From Neisseria meningitidis (GTDB lineage Bacteria > Pseudomonadota > Gammaproteobacteria > Burkholderiales > Neisseriaceae), in contig NZ_LR134525.1 of the NCBI RefSeq assembly GCF_900638555.1, positions 1,860,001-1,924,000 of the forward strand: a stretch of DNA of 64,000 bases. The letters are read 5' to 3'. The notes under the pieces were generated by a model that saw only the letters and a list, made by a program, of their open reading frames with translations, did no database searches and was not told the DNA's origin. The position numbers and the translations under genes are program-made. This document shows positions 29,230 to 39,990 of this stretch, piece after piece (the first letter of the stretch is position 1; the number at the start of each line of letters is the position of its first letter).

Positions 29230-29876
29230 GCGAGTCGTCCTTTCGAGAGGCGCAGGATGCGGTGTCCGTAGTCCGCCATCAGGGTTTCGTCATGTGCGGC
29301 GACGATGACGGTTGTTCCCGCTTCGTGGAAGGTTTTGAACAATTCCATAATATCGAGCGCGTAGGCGCGGTCGAGGTTGGCGGAGGGTTCGTCGGCAATC
29401 AGCAGGCTGGGCTGGTGAACGACGGCGCGGGCGATGCACAGGCGTTGTTGTTCACCGCCGGAGAGGGTTACGGGATCGTCCAATTCTCGTCCTTTCAGGC
29501 CGACTTTTTCGATGGCGATGCGGGCACGCTCTTCGGCTTTGCGCGGCGGATAGCCGATAATCCGAAGCGGCAGGATGACGTTTTGCAGGACGTTGCGGTC
29601 GTAGAGGATTTTGTGGTCTTGGAACACGATGCCGATGTGTTGGCGCATAAAGCCGATTTGGTTGTCGGACAATGTGCCGAGATCCTGCCCGTTAAACAGG
29701 ATTTTGCCCCTGCTCGGCTTGGTGATGCCCGAAATCAGCTTGAGGACGGTGGATTTGCCCGAACCGGAGTGTCCCGCGATAAATATCATTTCGCCTTTGT
29801 TGATTTGGAAGCTGACGTTTTTCAGGGCTTCAAAACCGCCGGGATAGGTTTTGGAAACTTGTTCGAAACGGATCAT
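29226..29876 (-). CDS. ftsE: FtsE, cell-division ATP-binding protein
   Basis: This 216-residue ABC ATPase has Walker A GHSGSGKST, the signature LSGGEQQRLCIARA and Walker B LLIADEPSANLD. With FtsX it couples cytoplasmic ATP hydrolysis to septal cell-wall cleavage. The ATG at 29876 follows AGGAGG-like sequence (ACAGGACCTCCTATG context on the coding strand); the longer open frame upstream is not conserved in the family. Confidence 0.95.
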   Translation of the reverse strand: MIRFEQVSKTYPGGFEALKNVSFQINKGEMIFIAGHSGSGKSTVLKLISGITKPSRGKILFNGQDLGTLSDNQIGFMRQHIGIVFQDHKILYDRNVLQNVILPLRIIGYPPRKAEERARIAIEKVGLKGRELDDPVTLSGGEQQRLCIARAVVHQPSLLIADEPSANLDRAYALDIMELFKTFHEAGTTVIVAAHDETLMADYGHRILRLSKGRLA

Positions 29877-30033
29877 AGGAGGTCCTGTAAGGAAGGGCGG
29901 CATATCGTTTCGGGCGGTTGCGTCCGCAGGGATATGCCGTCTGAACAATAGGTAAGACAGTGCCGATTATAAAGATTCCGCCTGTTTTTAGATAGTGGAT
30001 AAGTTTGGCGGATACCGAAGGTCGGGCGGGAAA

Positions 30034-30063
30034 AATGCCGTCTGAAGCGGCTTCAGACGGCAT
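30034..30063 (-). terminator. Uptake-sequence hairpin after tlpA
   Basis: AAATGCCGTCTGAAGC/GCTTCAGACGGCAT directly downstream of the leftward tlpA gene. Confidence 0.65.
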
Positions 30064-30070
30064 CCGGCGT

Positions 30071-30553
30071 TTAACGGCATTTTGAATGGGCGAGTTTGAC
30101 GGCTTCGGTCAGGCTTTTTTCGTTCACTTCCCCGGTAATGGTTTGTTTGTACCCGCATTTCGGGGCTTCGACGACGGTAAAGGGCAGTACGCCGACATTG
30201 TTTCCGTAGGATTTCATAAAGTTTCGGCTGTTCGCCTCGGTGTAACGCCAAATCGGGTAGGAAACAGGAGTTTGTTTGAGGAAGTTGCCGATATTGTCGG
30301 ATGTGTCGAGCGCGATGCCGACCATATCGACGCTGCCTTTTTTCTGCGCTTTGTACCATTTGGACATGGCGGGCATCTCTTTTTGGCACGGGCCGCACCA
30401 GGTTGCCCAAAGGTTGACGATGCGTACGGGGGCTTTGAGTGATTGCAGGCTTTGTGGGGTGTTGTCTTTCCATCCGGCCAGTTCGTCTGCCGAGGCGGTA
30501 TGTGCGGCAAATGTGGCGGCAAGGGTGATTGCGGCAAGATTCAAGTATTTCAT
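30071..30553 (-). CDS. tlpA: TlpA-like periplasmic thioredoxin-fold protein
   Basis: A 160-residue secreted thioredoxin-like protein. Residues 1-21 form a signal peptide (MKYLNLAAITLAATFAAHTASA); the active site is NLWATWCGPCQKEMP with the CxxC pair, and the cis-Pro loop is VGVLPFTVV. A second Cys pair (PKCGY and SKCR) is unusual and may form a structural disulphide. The start at 30553 fits the signal peptide. Likely role: reducing disulphides in the periplasm, as for cytochrome or stress functions of TlpA relatives. Confidence 0.88.
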   Translation of the reverse strand: MKYLNLAAITLAATFAAHTASADELAGWKDNTPQSLQSLKAPVRIVNLWATWCGPCQKEMPAMSKWYKAQKKGSVDMVGIALDTSDNIGNFLKQTPVSYPIWRYTEANSRNFMKSYGNNVGVLPFTVVEAPKCGYKQTITGEVNEKSLTEAVKLAHSKCR

Positions 30554-30676
30554 CGTTTTGTCCTTTGTATGTCGATTCGGGTATTGTAAACCGTTTGGTA
30601 CGGTTGTAGGCGGGATATTGAGTAAAACCCTGTGTAAGCCGATAATAAGGGGATTGTCGAGAAGCAAGGAAATGTC

Positions 30677-31030
30677 ATGCCTGAAATCAAAATTTTCCAC
30701 AATCCGCGTTGCAGCAAATCGCGTGCCGCCTTGTCCCTATTGGAAGAACGCGGCATTGCTGCCGAAGTGGTCAAATATTTGGATACGCCGCCCGACTTGT
30801 CCGAATTGAAGGATATTTTCAACAAATTGGGCTTGGCATCGGCGCGCGGGATGATGCGCGTGAAAGATGATTTGTATAAGGAATTGGGTTTGGATAACCC
30901 CAATTTGGACAATGACGCGCTGCTGCGTGCCATCGCCGATCATCCCGCCCTGTTGGAGCGTCCGATTGTTTTGGCAAACGGTAAGGCGGCTGTCGGCAGA
31001 CCGCTGGAAAATATCGAAGCGGTATTGTGA
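30677..31030 (+). CDS. arsC: ArsC-family reductase (glutaredoxin-dependent arsenate reductase type)
   Basis: A 117-residue protein with the ArsC motif NPRCSKSRAALSLLEERG (Cys12 nucleophile) and the three basic residues expected near the active site, including LERPIVLANGKAAVGRP. ArsC reduces arsenate with glutaredoxin; no other ars genes are nearby, so physiological function is uncertain. Its stop overlaps the GTG start of the next gene. Confidence 0.88.
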   Translation: MPEIKIFHNPRCSKSRAALSLLEERGIAAEVVKYLDTPPDLSELKDIFNKLGLASARGMMRVKDDLYKELGLDNPNLDNDALLRAIADHPALLERPIVLANGKAAVGRPLENIEAVL

Positions 31031-31683
31031 ACAAACGGCTGTTTTGCAGCCGCAACGGCTTGCGCTATTACCTGTTGGGCGGTTTCTGTTTGAGTGTTTT
31101 TCCGTTTTTGCTGGTGTTTGCCTCATCCGTTTGGGCGGTTTATCGGACGGGCGGGCAGGTTTTGCCGCCGTATGTCCGGGCGGATGCCGCGCTGGTGTTG
31201 GGTGCCGCCGCGTGGGACAAACACCCTTCTCCGGTTTTTCGGGAACGCATCAACCACGCCATCGTGCTTTATCAGAGCCGCAGGGTAGGCAAAATCGTGT
31301 TTACGGGAGGGCGAACCAAAAAAGGCTATATGACCGAAGCCGAGGTCGGGCGGCGGTACGCGCTCAAACAGGGGGTTCCGGCGCGCAACATCCTGTTTGA
31401 AAACACTTCGCGCAACACTTATGAAAACCTGAACAACATCCGTCCGGTTTTGCGTGCCAACGGTATTGCCAGCGTGGTGATTGTCAGCGATCCCTACCAT
31501 TTGGCGCGGGCGGCGGAAATGGCGGAGGATTTGGGTGTCCGCGTTTATATGTCTGCCACCCCGACCACGCGGTTTGATGCGGGAAATAAGAAAAAAATCT
31601 TTATGCTGCAAGAGGGATATGCGTTATCCCTCTACCGTTTGGAAAAATGGGGCAGCCGCTTTTTGGGATGGCTGTCTGATTGA
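31027..31683 (+). CDS. DUF218/YdcF-SanA-like membrane-anchored protein
   Basis: This 218-residue protein starts with GTG (31027) overlapping the arsC stop, has one N-terminal membrane segment (YYLLGGFCLSVFPFLLVFAS) and a DUF218 domain: ADAALVLGAAAW, GKIVFTGGRTKKG, ENTSRNTYENL and VVIVSDPYHLARA. Relatives such as SanA and ElyC affect envelope integrity and vancomycin sensitivity. Substrate unknown. Confidence 0.85.
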   Translation: MNKRLFCSRNGLRYYLLGGFCLSVFPFLLVFASSVWAVYRTGGQVLPPYVRADAALVLGAAAWDKHPSPVFRERINHAIVLYQSRRVGKIVFTGGRTKKGYMTEAEVGRRYALKQGVPARNILFENTSRNTYENLNNIRPVLRANGIASVVIVSDPYHLARAAEMAEDLGVRVYMSATPTTRFDAGNKKKIFMLQEGYALSLYRLEKWGSRFLGWLSD

Positions 31684-31692
31684 AGCGGTAGA

Positions 31693-31740
31693 AAATGCCG
31701 TCTGAAACTTATCCGCAGGCAGGGTTCGGACGGCATTTTT
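31693..31740 (+). terminator. Hairpin after DUF218 gene
   Basis: AAAATGCCGTCTGAA...TTCGGACGGCATTTTT with a 19-nt loop, upstream of gltX. Confidence 0.65.
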
Positions 31741-31798
31741 GATGCCCAAGCACGGTAAAACCAGTAAAATAAACGCTTTCAAAGATTTCGGAGTCATC

Positions 31799-33193
31799 AT
31801 GACCGTCAAAACCCGTTTCGCCCCCAGCCCCACCGGCTACCTGCACATTGGCGGCGTTCGCACCGCCTTGTTTTCGTGGGCGTTTGCCCGCCATCATAAA
31901 GGCGAATTTTTATTGCGCATCGAAGACACCGACTTGGCGCGTTCTACCGCCGAATCCGTCAACATCATCCTCGACGGCATGAAATGGGTCGGCCTGAACT
32001 ACGACAACGCCGACAATGTCGTGTACCAAACCCGCCGTTTCGACCGCTACAAAGAAGTCATTGCCGAACTTTTAGAAAAAGGCCATGCCTACTACTGCTA
32101 TTGCAGCAAAGAAGAGCTGGAAGCCATGCGCGAGAAAGCCGAAAAAGAAGGCACGGCGACTTACGACCGCCGCTGGCGGCCGGAAGCGGGCAAAACCCTG
32201 CCCGAAATCCCTGCCGGCGTGCAACCCGTCGTCCGCTTCAAAACGCCTTTGGATGGCGTAACCAAGTGGGCGGACTTGGTCAAAGGCGAAATTTCCATCC
32301 CCAACGAAGCCCTCGACGACCTGATTATCGCACGCGCCGACGGCACACCGACCTACAACTTCTGCGTCGTGGTGGACGACTACGACATGGGCGTTACCCA
32401 CGTTATCCGGGGCGACGACCATGTGAACAACACCCCGAAACAAATCAACATCTTAAAAGCCATCGGCGCAAACCTGCCCGAATACGGACACCTGCCCATG
32501 ATTCTCAACGAACAAGGCAAAAAAATCTCCAAACGCAGCGGCGATACCGTCGCCATTACCGATTTCGGCGCAATGGGCATCCTGCCCGAAGCCATGCTCA
32601 ACTATCTGGCGCGCTTGGGCTGGGCGCACGGCGACGACGAGTTCTTTACGATGGAACAATTCATCGAATGGTTTGATTTGAAAGACGTTTCCCCGTCTCC
32701 AAGCCGTATGGACTTGAAAAAACTCTACTGGATCAACGGCGAACACATCAAAATCACCACCAACGAAAAACTGGCCGAAATGGTGAAACCGCGCCTCGCC
32801 CTGCGCGATATCCATGAAACAAGCAAGCCTGCTTTGGAAGACGTGTTGGCATTGGTCAAAGACCGCGCCCAAGATTTGAACGCCTTGGCAGACGAATGTC
32901 TGTATTTCTACAAAAAACAAGTCCCTGCCGAAGCCGATGTTGCCAAACACTGGGACGACGAAGCCGCCGCCCGTATGCTGCGCTTTGCCGAACGCCTCGA
33001 AGGGCTGGAAGACTGGAATGCCGAAGCCATCCACGACCTCTTCAAACCCTTCTGCGACGAAGAAGGCATTAAAATGGGCAAACTCGGCATGCCCCTGCGC
33101 CTTGCCGTCTGCGGTACGGCGAAAACCCCCAGCGTCGATGCTGTGTTGGCATTAATCGGCAAAGAAGAAGTGTTGAAACGCATCCGCGCTTAA
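31799..33193 (+). CDS. gltX: Glutamyl-tRNA synthetase
   Basis: GltX (464 residues) charges tRNA-Glu. The HIGH motif is APSPTGYLHIGG near the N-terminus and KMSKS is EQGKKISKRSGDT. The ATG at 31799 starts MTVKTRFAPSPTG, the conserved beginning; twenty further upstream codons are open but unlikely to be translated. An exact TTATCCACA lies two bases after its stop codon. Confidence 0.97.
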   Translation: MTVKTRFAPSPTGYLHIGGVRTALFSWAFARHHKGEFLLRIEDTDLARSTAESVNIILDGMKWVGLNYDNADNVVYQTRRFDRYKEVIAELLEKGHAYYCYCSKEELEAMREKAEKEGTATYDRRWRPEAGKTLPEIPAGVQPVVRFKTPLDGVTKWADLVKGEISIPNEALDDLIIARADGTPTYNFCVVVDDYDMGVTHVIRGDDHVNNTPKQINILKAIGANLPEYGHLPMILNEQGKKISKRSGDTVAITDFGAMGILPEAMLNYLARLGWAHGDDEFFTMEQFIEWFDLKDVSPSPSRMDLKKLYWINGEHIKITTNEKLAEMVKPRLALRDIHETSKPALEDVLALVKDRAQDLNALADECLYFYKKQVPAEADVAKHWDDEAAARMLRFAERLEGLEDWNAEAIHDLFKPFCDEEGIKMGKLGMPLRLAVCGTAKTPSVDAVLALIGKEEVLKRIRA

Positions 33194-33212
33194 GTTATCC
33201 ACAGGCGTGGGC

Positions 33213-33250
33213 GATGCCGTCTGATGTCGGAATGCGGCTTCAGACAGCAT
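33213..33250 (+). repeat. Imperfect uptake-sequence inverted repeat after gltX
   Basis: ATGCCGTCTGA and a degenerate inverse CTTCAGACAGCAT with one mismatch in the core. Confidence 0.45.
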
Positions 33251-33267
33251 TCAAACGGAAGTTGAAC

Positions 33268-33615
33268 ATGAAAAAAATATTGTATTTTCTGATGTTTGTT
33301 TTTTCTACAAGCGTATGGGCGGGGGGTGCGGAAGACAATCTGCTCAGCATCCAATCCGGCTATCGTGCCTTACTGCAAAAACAAAACAATCTGGACGGAA
33401 AAATCATCGGGATGCAGTCGGATTTGGAAGATGCGCGCCGGCGTTTGCAGACGGCTCAGGCAGACATCGCCCGTTTGGAAGCGGAAATTCCTGCAGCAAT
33501 GGCGCAAAAAGCCCGGCAGGCTGAAGAGCTGAGGCAAATCGGAGTGCGTTTGGACCATGCTTGGAATGCGGTTTACGGCGCAGGGGAACGAAAGCGTCGG
33601 GGAATTGACCGATGA
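33268..33615 (+). CDS. Secreted coiled-coil protein of unknown function
   Basis: A 115-residue protein with a signal peptide (MKKILYFLMFVFSTSVWAGG) and a mature region that is almost wholly predicted coiled coil (heptad-like NNLDGKIIGMQSDLEDARRR, then TAQADIARLEAEI). It resembles small periplasmic YbgF/Lpp-like helical proteins only in general character. Its stop overlaps the next start (ATGA), so the two are coupled. Confidence 0.75.
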   Translation: MKKILYFLMFVFSTSVWAGGAEDNLLSIQSGYRALLQKQNNLDGKIIGMQSDLEDARRRLQTAQADIARLEAEIPAAMAQKARQAEELRQIGVRLDHAWNAVYGAGERKRRGIDR

Positions 33616-34103
33616 ATTCCCTCTTTGTAGACAATACTGTTTTCATTACACGGCTGAAAGCCGGGCATATCGGCAGGTTGGTTCAGGCGTTGTTTGAGGA
33701 GTGGCACGGATTTGAACCGTGGTCTTCTGTGGATAAGATTCATGCCTATTACGGCAGGTGTTTGAAGGATGACGAACTGCCGCTGGCTTTTGCGGCTGTG
33801 GATGATTCCGGAACCCTGTTGGGTTCGGCTACGGTCAAGCGGCATGATATGGAAAGTTTTCCACAGTATGAATATTGGTTGGGTGATGTCTTTGTTTTAC
33901 CTGAATATCGCGGAAAAGGCATTGGCAGGAGGCTGGTCGCCCACTGCATAGGCGCAGCGCGTTCGCTGGGGATAAAGTTCTTGTATCTTTATACGCCTGA
34001 TGTGCAAATATTTTATGAATCATTCGGCTGGGCGGTTGTCGGGCGACATTTCCATAACGGTGAATGGGTTACGGTTATGCGTTTGGATATGGATAAGGTT
34101 TAA
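33612..34103 (+). CDS. GNAT-family N-acetyltransferase
   Basis: This 163-residue protein has the acetyl-CoA binding motif VFVLPEYRGKGIGRRLVAHC (motif A, Q/RxxGxG/A form) and the following ARSLGIKFLYLYTPDVQIFYESFGW motif B. The substrate cannot be predicted. It overlaps the coiled-coil gene by 4 nt. Confidence 0.85.
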   Translation: MNSLFVDNTVFITRLKAGHIGRLVQALFEEWHGFEPWSSVDKIHAYYGRCLKDDELPLAFAAVDDSGTLLGSATVKRHDMESFPQYEYWLGDVFVLPEYRGKGIGRRLVAHCIGAARSLGIKFLYLYTPDVQIFYESFGWAVVGRHFHNGEWVTVMRLDMDKV

Positions 34104-34114
34104 GCCGAATGGAC

Positions 34115-34147
34115 AAATGCCGTCTGAGCTGTTCGGACGGCATTTTT
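34115..34147 (+). terminator. Hairpin between acetyltransferase gene and mutS
   Basis: AAATGCCGTCTGAGC/GTTCGGACGGCATTTTT; convergent genes on both sides. Confidence 0.6.
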
Positions 34148-34225
34148 ATGTTTGGAAACTTCTTGTCAGATAATGTTTATCCACAGATTTTTCCATATGG
34201 TTTGATGCTGTTCCGCCAACGGAAA

Positions 34226-36819
34226 TTAAGATACGGATTTGCACAAATCTTTCAGACGGTACAGTTCTGACAATGCTTTGCGCGGGGTCAGGCTGTCGGG
34301 ATCGAGTTTTTCCAAGGCTGCTGCCAATATACCTTCAAAATGTTTTTCCTCTGCTTTGTCCACAAAGTTGCCCACATTCGGTTCATCTCCTTTTTCAGAC
34401 GGCATGGTACTGAAAATATCCAGTTGGGGACGGTTTGCGGCGGCTTGGTTTTCCAGTCCGTTCAAATGCTTTTGGGCGGATTTCAATGCGCGTACAGGCA
34501 GGCCGGCGAGTTTGGCAACGGCGATGCCGTAGCTTTTGCCGGCGGGCCCCGGTTGGATTTGGTGCAGAAACACGATGTCCTGTCCCTGTTCGAGCGCGGA
34601 AAGGTGCATATTGACGGCGGCGGCGTGGGCTTCGGGCAGGTAGGTCAGCTCGAAATAGTGGGTAGCAAACAGGCTGAAGGATTTGTTTTTTTGCAGCAGG
34701 TGTTCGGCAACGGCGTGCGCGAGGGCGAGGCCGTCGAAAGTGGAAGTACCACGTCCGACTTCGTCCATTAAAACAAGGCTTTGTTCGGTGGCGTGATGCA
34801 GGATGTAGGCAGTTTCGCTCATTTCGACCATGAAGGTGGAGCGGTTGGAGGCGAGGTCGTCCGATGCGCCGATGCGGGTGAAGATTTGATCGATGGGCCC
34901 GATTGTGGCGGCATCGGCAGGCACGAAACAGCCGGTGTGTGCCAATAAAACAATCAGCGCGACTTGGCGCATGTAGGTGGATTTGCCGCCCATATTGGGG
35001 CCGGTGAGCAGCATGAGGCGGTGTTTGTGGTCAAGGTCGGTGTGGTTGGCGGTGAAGTGGCGTACCTGCTGTTCGACAACGGGATGGCGGCCGTTTTCGA
35101 TGTGGATAACCGGATAGTCGGCAAACTCGGGGCGGACGAAGTTCCGCTCTTTTGCCAAGGCTGAAAATGTGGACAATACGTCCAGCGCGGCGGCGGCTTT
35201 GGCGGCTTTTTGAAGCTGCGGCAATGCCGTCTGAAGGTTTTTCAATACGCCGTCAAAGAGTTGTTTTTCTAAGGCGAGGGCTTGCTCTTGAGCAGTCAGT
35301 ACTTTGTCTTCAAAGGCTTTCAGTTCCGGCGTGATGAAGCGTTCGGCGTTTTTGAGGGTTTGCCGGCGTTGGTAGTCGGCAGGTGCTTGTTCGGCTTGGG
35401 TTTTGGACAATTCAATGTAAAAGCCGTGAACGCGGTTGAACTCGACTTTGAGTGTGGACAAACCGGTACGTTCGCGTTCCTTGGCTTCCAAATCCAGCAA
35501 AAATTCGTCGCCATGGTTTTGAATGCGGCGCAATTCGTCCAGTTCGGGATGAAAACCGTGGTTGATGACATTGCCGTCTTTTAGTCAGACGGAAGGTTCG
35601 GGCAAAATGGCTTGGCGGAGCTGTTCGGCTGTGGATAGGTTTTCCGGGAAAACGGCTTTGAGGGTTTCCAACAGGCTGCTGCCGTTTGTGGACAAGTCGA
35701 TTTCTGACAGGGCAAACAGGCTGTCGCGCAGGGCGGCGAGGTCGCGCGGGCGGGCGTTGCCGACGGCGATGCGGGCAGCAATGCGTTCAATGTCCGCAAT
35801 GTTTTTCAGACGGCATTGGAGGGGTTCGTATTGGCTGTCCAGCGCGGTTACAGCTTCTTGGCGGGCGCGGATGTGGGCGCGGTTGCGCAAAGGGTGGTGC
35901 AGCCAGAGAGCCAAGAGGCGGCTGCCCATGTGGGTGGTGCAAAGGTCGAGCGTGGACATCAGGGTCGGCGATTTTTTGCCGGAGAGGGTTTGCGTGATTT
36001 CGAGATTGCGGCGCGTGGCGGCATCCATACCGATATATTGGCTGTCGGTTTCGAGCGACAGGCCGTCCAAGTGTTGCGGCATCAGGTTTTGCGTCAGGCG
36101 GATATAGTTCAACAGTGCACCTGCCGCGCCAATCGCAACGGCGTGTTCTTTGCCATCCAAACCGAAGCCGCGCAAATCCTGGCAGCCGAAATATTCCGTC
36201 AGCAGTTTTTCCCCGCGTCGGCGGCAAACTGCCACGCGTTCAGGCGCGTAACACCCGATGCCGTCTGAAGTTGCGGTGCGTTTTTACTGTCAGGCAACAG
36301 AATTTCCGCCGCCTGCAGGCGCGCCAGTTCGTCGTCCAATTTATCCACAGTCGTCAGCTTGGTTTTGAATTCGCCGCTTTGCAGCGATGCCCACGCCAAA
36401 CCGATGTATTTTTTGTCGGGGGACACGGCAACGATGCGGTTGGTTTCCTTGTCTTCCAGCAATGCGGAATCGGTTAGCGTGCTAGGCGTTACGATGCGCA
36501 CGACTTTGCGTTCCACCGGCCCTTTGCCTGCGCCGACTTCGCCGACCTGTTCGCAAATCGCCACGCTTTTGCCCAACTTGACCAGGCGCGCCAGATATTG
36601 TTCGGCGGCGTGAAACGGCACGCCTGCCATTTTAATCGGTACGCCGTCCATCTGCCCGCGCGTGGTCAGGGTAATATCCAAAAGTTTTGCCGCTTCTACC
36701 GCATCGTCGAAAAACATCTCGTAAAAATCGCCCATACGGTAAAACACCAGTTTGTCGGTATGTTGCGCTTTGATGCCGAGGTATTGCTGCATCATTGGGG
36801 AAACGGCGGATTTGGACAT
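34226..36819 (-). pseudogene. mutS: mutS, DNA mismatch recognition ATPase, inactivated by a frameshift and a nonsense codon
   Basis: Three open stretches together spell a complete 864-residue MutS: mismatch-binding N-terminus ([34 protein letters not shown]), the core, and the ATPase with Walker A LLTGPNMGGKSTYMRQ and LVLMDEVGRGTSTFDGLA. Reading leftward, the frame is lost at 36206-36214, where the coding strand has GGGGAAAAA; one extra base restores [11 protein letters not shown] second lesion is an in-frame TGA at 35585-35587 (about codon 412), where LPEPSV is followed by stop and then LKDGNVINHG. Total length fits 865 codons less one base. Unless these are assembly errors, no functional MutS is made, predicting a mutator phenotype. 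Confidence 0.85.
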
Positions 36820-38267
<1,448 letters not shown>

Positions 38268-38293
38268 GGCTTGAACAAACCTGTGGATAAGTA

Positions 38294-38328
38294 AATGCCG
38301 TCTGAACACATTGCGTTCAGACGGCATT
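38294..38328 (+). terminator. Uptake-sequence hairpin after gapA
   Basis: AAATGCCGTCTGAACAC...GCGTTCAGACGGCATT, 27 nt after the stop. Confidence 0.65.
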
Positions 38329-38337
38329 GTTTATCTG

Positions 38338-38444
38338 TATAGTGGATTAAATTTAAACCAGTACGGCGTTACCTCGCCTTGCCGTACTATTTGTACTGTC
38401 TGCGGCTTCGTTGCCTTGTCCTGATTTAAATTTAATCCGCTATA
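38338..38444. repeat. Correia element (short form)
   Basis: 107 bp between TATAGTGGATTAAA and TTTAATCCGCTATA; the inner termini carry TTAAATTT variants. Lies between gapA and trmO. Confidence 0.93.
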
Positions 38445-38524
38445 ACTTGATATTGCGGCTTATGGTGAACAAACAACAGCCGTTTGTTCAACTGCTATGC
38501 GGCAAAACCGGATTTTTGCCCGAT

Positions 38525-39205
38525 TTAAAGCGGGGTTGGGGAAAGATCAATAACGGTTGCACGGTTTTCCTCGATTTGAAATCTGACTTCGTAATCTGCA
38601 ATATTCATCACATAAATCCGTTCGGGAATATTCTGATAGGCGGGGCGCGGATCTTGGGCAATGCTTTGGCTGATAAGGTTTTTGGTGTTTGCAGATAAAT
38701 TTTCCGCGCCGATGTTTTCCTGCCAAACGACTTCCAACTCTACGGGTTTGCCGCTGACGAAACCGGATGCGGCATCGGGTTTGGATTCGACAAAGGGGAT
38801 ATAAGGTTTGATGTCCACAATCGGTGTGCCGTCCAGCAGGTCTGCGCCGCTGCAATAGAGGCGGACGGGTTTGCCGGTTTCGATGCGTTCGAGTTTCAGG
38901 AGCGAGAGTCCGAGATGGTTGGGGCGGTGGGGGCTGCGCGTGGCGAACACGCCCATTTTTTGTTTGCCGCCGAGCCGTGGCGGGCGCACCATTTGCGCCC
39001 AGCCTTCATCCAATACGCCGTGAAAAATAAAACTTATCCACACATAATCGAAATCTTCCAGCCCGCGCACGCTGTCTGCGGTGAATTTGGGATTCAGCTC
39101 GATGCATACTTCTGCGGCAGAGACCAAACCGGGCTGGCGGGCGATGCCGAATTTCTGTTTGTAGGGCGAGCGGGCGGTGCCGATGGGGGTAATGGTATAA
39201 GTCAT
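38525..39205 (-). CDS. trmO: TrmO (TsaA/YaeB), tRNA N6-threonylcarbamoyladenosine-37 methyltransferase
   Basis: A 226-residue protein of the TsaA beta-barrel family: PIGTARSPYKQKFGIARQPG at the N-terminus, GLEDFDYVWISFIFHG, and VFATRSPHRPNHLGLSLLKL. TrmO uses SAM to methylate t6A37 in some threonine tRNAs. Start at the first ATG (39205). A TTATCCACA box lies inside the gene (39034-39042) and another just upstream (39211-39219). Confidence 0.92.
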   Translation of the reverse strand: MTYTITPIGTARSPYKQKFGIARQPGLVSAAEVCIELNPKFTADSVRGLEDFDYVWISFIFHGVLDEGWAQMVRPPRLGGKQKMGVFATRSPHRPNHLGLSLLKLERIETGKPVRLYCSGADLLDGTPIVDIKPYIPFVESKPDAASGFVSGKPVELEVVWQENIGAENLSANTKNLISQSIAQDPRPAYQNIPERIYVMNIADYEVRFQIEENRATVIDLSPTPL

Positions 39206-39280
39206 AAGGTTGTGGATAAGTTTTTTGGAAAAACCTTATCTTATCACAATCGGTTTTACCGCTTTTGGGCAGTAATTTGT

Positions 39281-39286
39281 TATAAT
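39281..39286 (+). promoter_or_regulatory. Likely -10 box for pncA
   Basis: TGTTATAATAC, an extended -10 (TGn-TATAAT), 32 bp before the ATG. Confidence 0.55.
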
Positions 39287-39318
39287 ACAGGGCATTTTAA
39301 TCGCGTTGAAATAATGAG

Positions 39319-39954
39319 ATGATTGTTTCCATTGATGTTGATGCACAAAAAACGTTTACGCCACTGTGTCCTGACGAACTGCCCGTGAACGAGGGGCATT
39401 TGATTGTCGAGGAGTTGAATGCGCAAGCCGCTTTGGCGGATTTGCGCGTGATGACGAAAGATGCGCATCATATGGTAGCGAAATGGCTTGTGGATAACCC
39501 TGTTGATATGTTGAAGCCGACAGGTTTGCCTGATGCGGATTTGACTTGGGTGGCTCATGCGATGGTCGGTACGCGCGGCTATGAATTATTGGACGGACTG
39601 CCTTCTACCAAAGAATACGATTATTGCGTTTGGAAAGGTGTTGATCCTGAATTGCATCCTTACGGCGCGTGTTTTCACGATATTGAGGAAAAACTAAGCA
39701 CAGGGCTGATTGAATGGCTGCGTTGTCAAAATACGGATACGGTTATTATCGGTGGGTTAGCTACGGATTATTGTGTTAAAACAACGGTTTTGCAGTTACT
39801 CAAAGGCGGTCGTTGGCAGGTTGTCGTCAATGAAGCGGCTTGTCGGGGTATTGCGCCGGAAACCATCGAAACAGCATGGCAGGAAATGCATTCTGCTGGG
39901 GCAATCATCTTAAAAAACGCTGATGAAATAAATAAATATATTAATAATCAATAA
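39319..39954 (+). CDS. pncA: Nicotinamidase (PncA, isochorismatase fold)
   Basis: A 211-residue cysteine hydrolase with Asp in SIDVDAQKTFTP, metal ligands in DAHHM, Lys in VWKGVD and catalytic Cys in IGGLATDYCVKTTVLQL. It converts nicotinamide to nicotinate in NAD salvage. From here to about 43.6 kb the DNA looks more AT-rich in codon choice than the flanking trmO and gapA genes. Confidence 0.88.
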   Translation: MIVSIDVDAQKTFTPLCPDELPVNEGHLIVEELNAQAALADLRVMTKDAHHMVAKWLVDNPVDMLKPTGLPDADLTWVAHAMVGTRGYELLDGLPSTKEYDYCVWKGVDPELHPYGACFHDIEEKLSTGLIEWLRCQNTDTVIIGGLATDYCVKTTVLQLLKGGRWQVVVNEAACRGIAPETIETAWQEMHSAGAIILKNADEINKYINNQ

Positions 39955-39962
39955 GTTAAAAT

Positions 39963-39978
39963 TGTTTCACGTGAAACC
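39963..39978. promoter_or_regulatory. parS-like centromere site 1
   Basis: TGTTTCACGTGAAACC matches the ParB-binding parS consensus (TGTTTCACGTGAAACA) at 15 of 16 positions. It lies between pncA and waaC, 12 bp before the waaC ATG. Confidence 0.8.
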
Positions 39979-39990
39979 CCCTTCCTAAAT

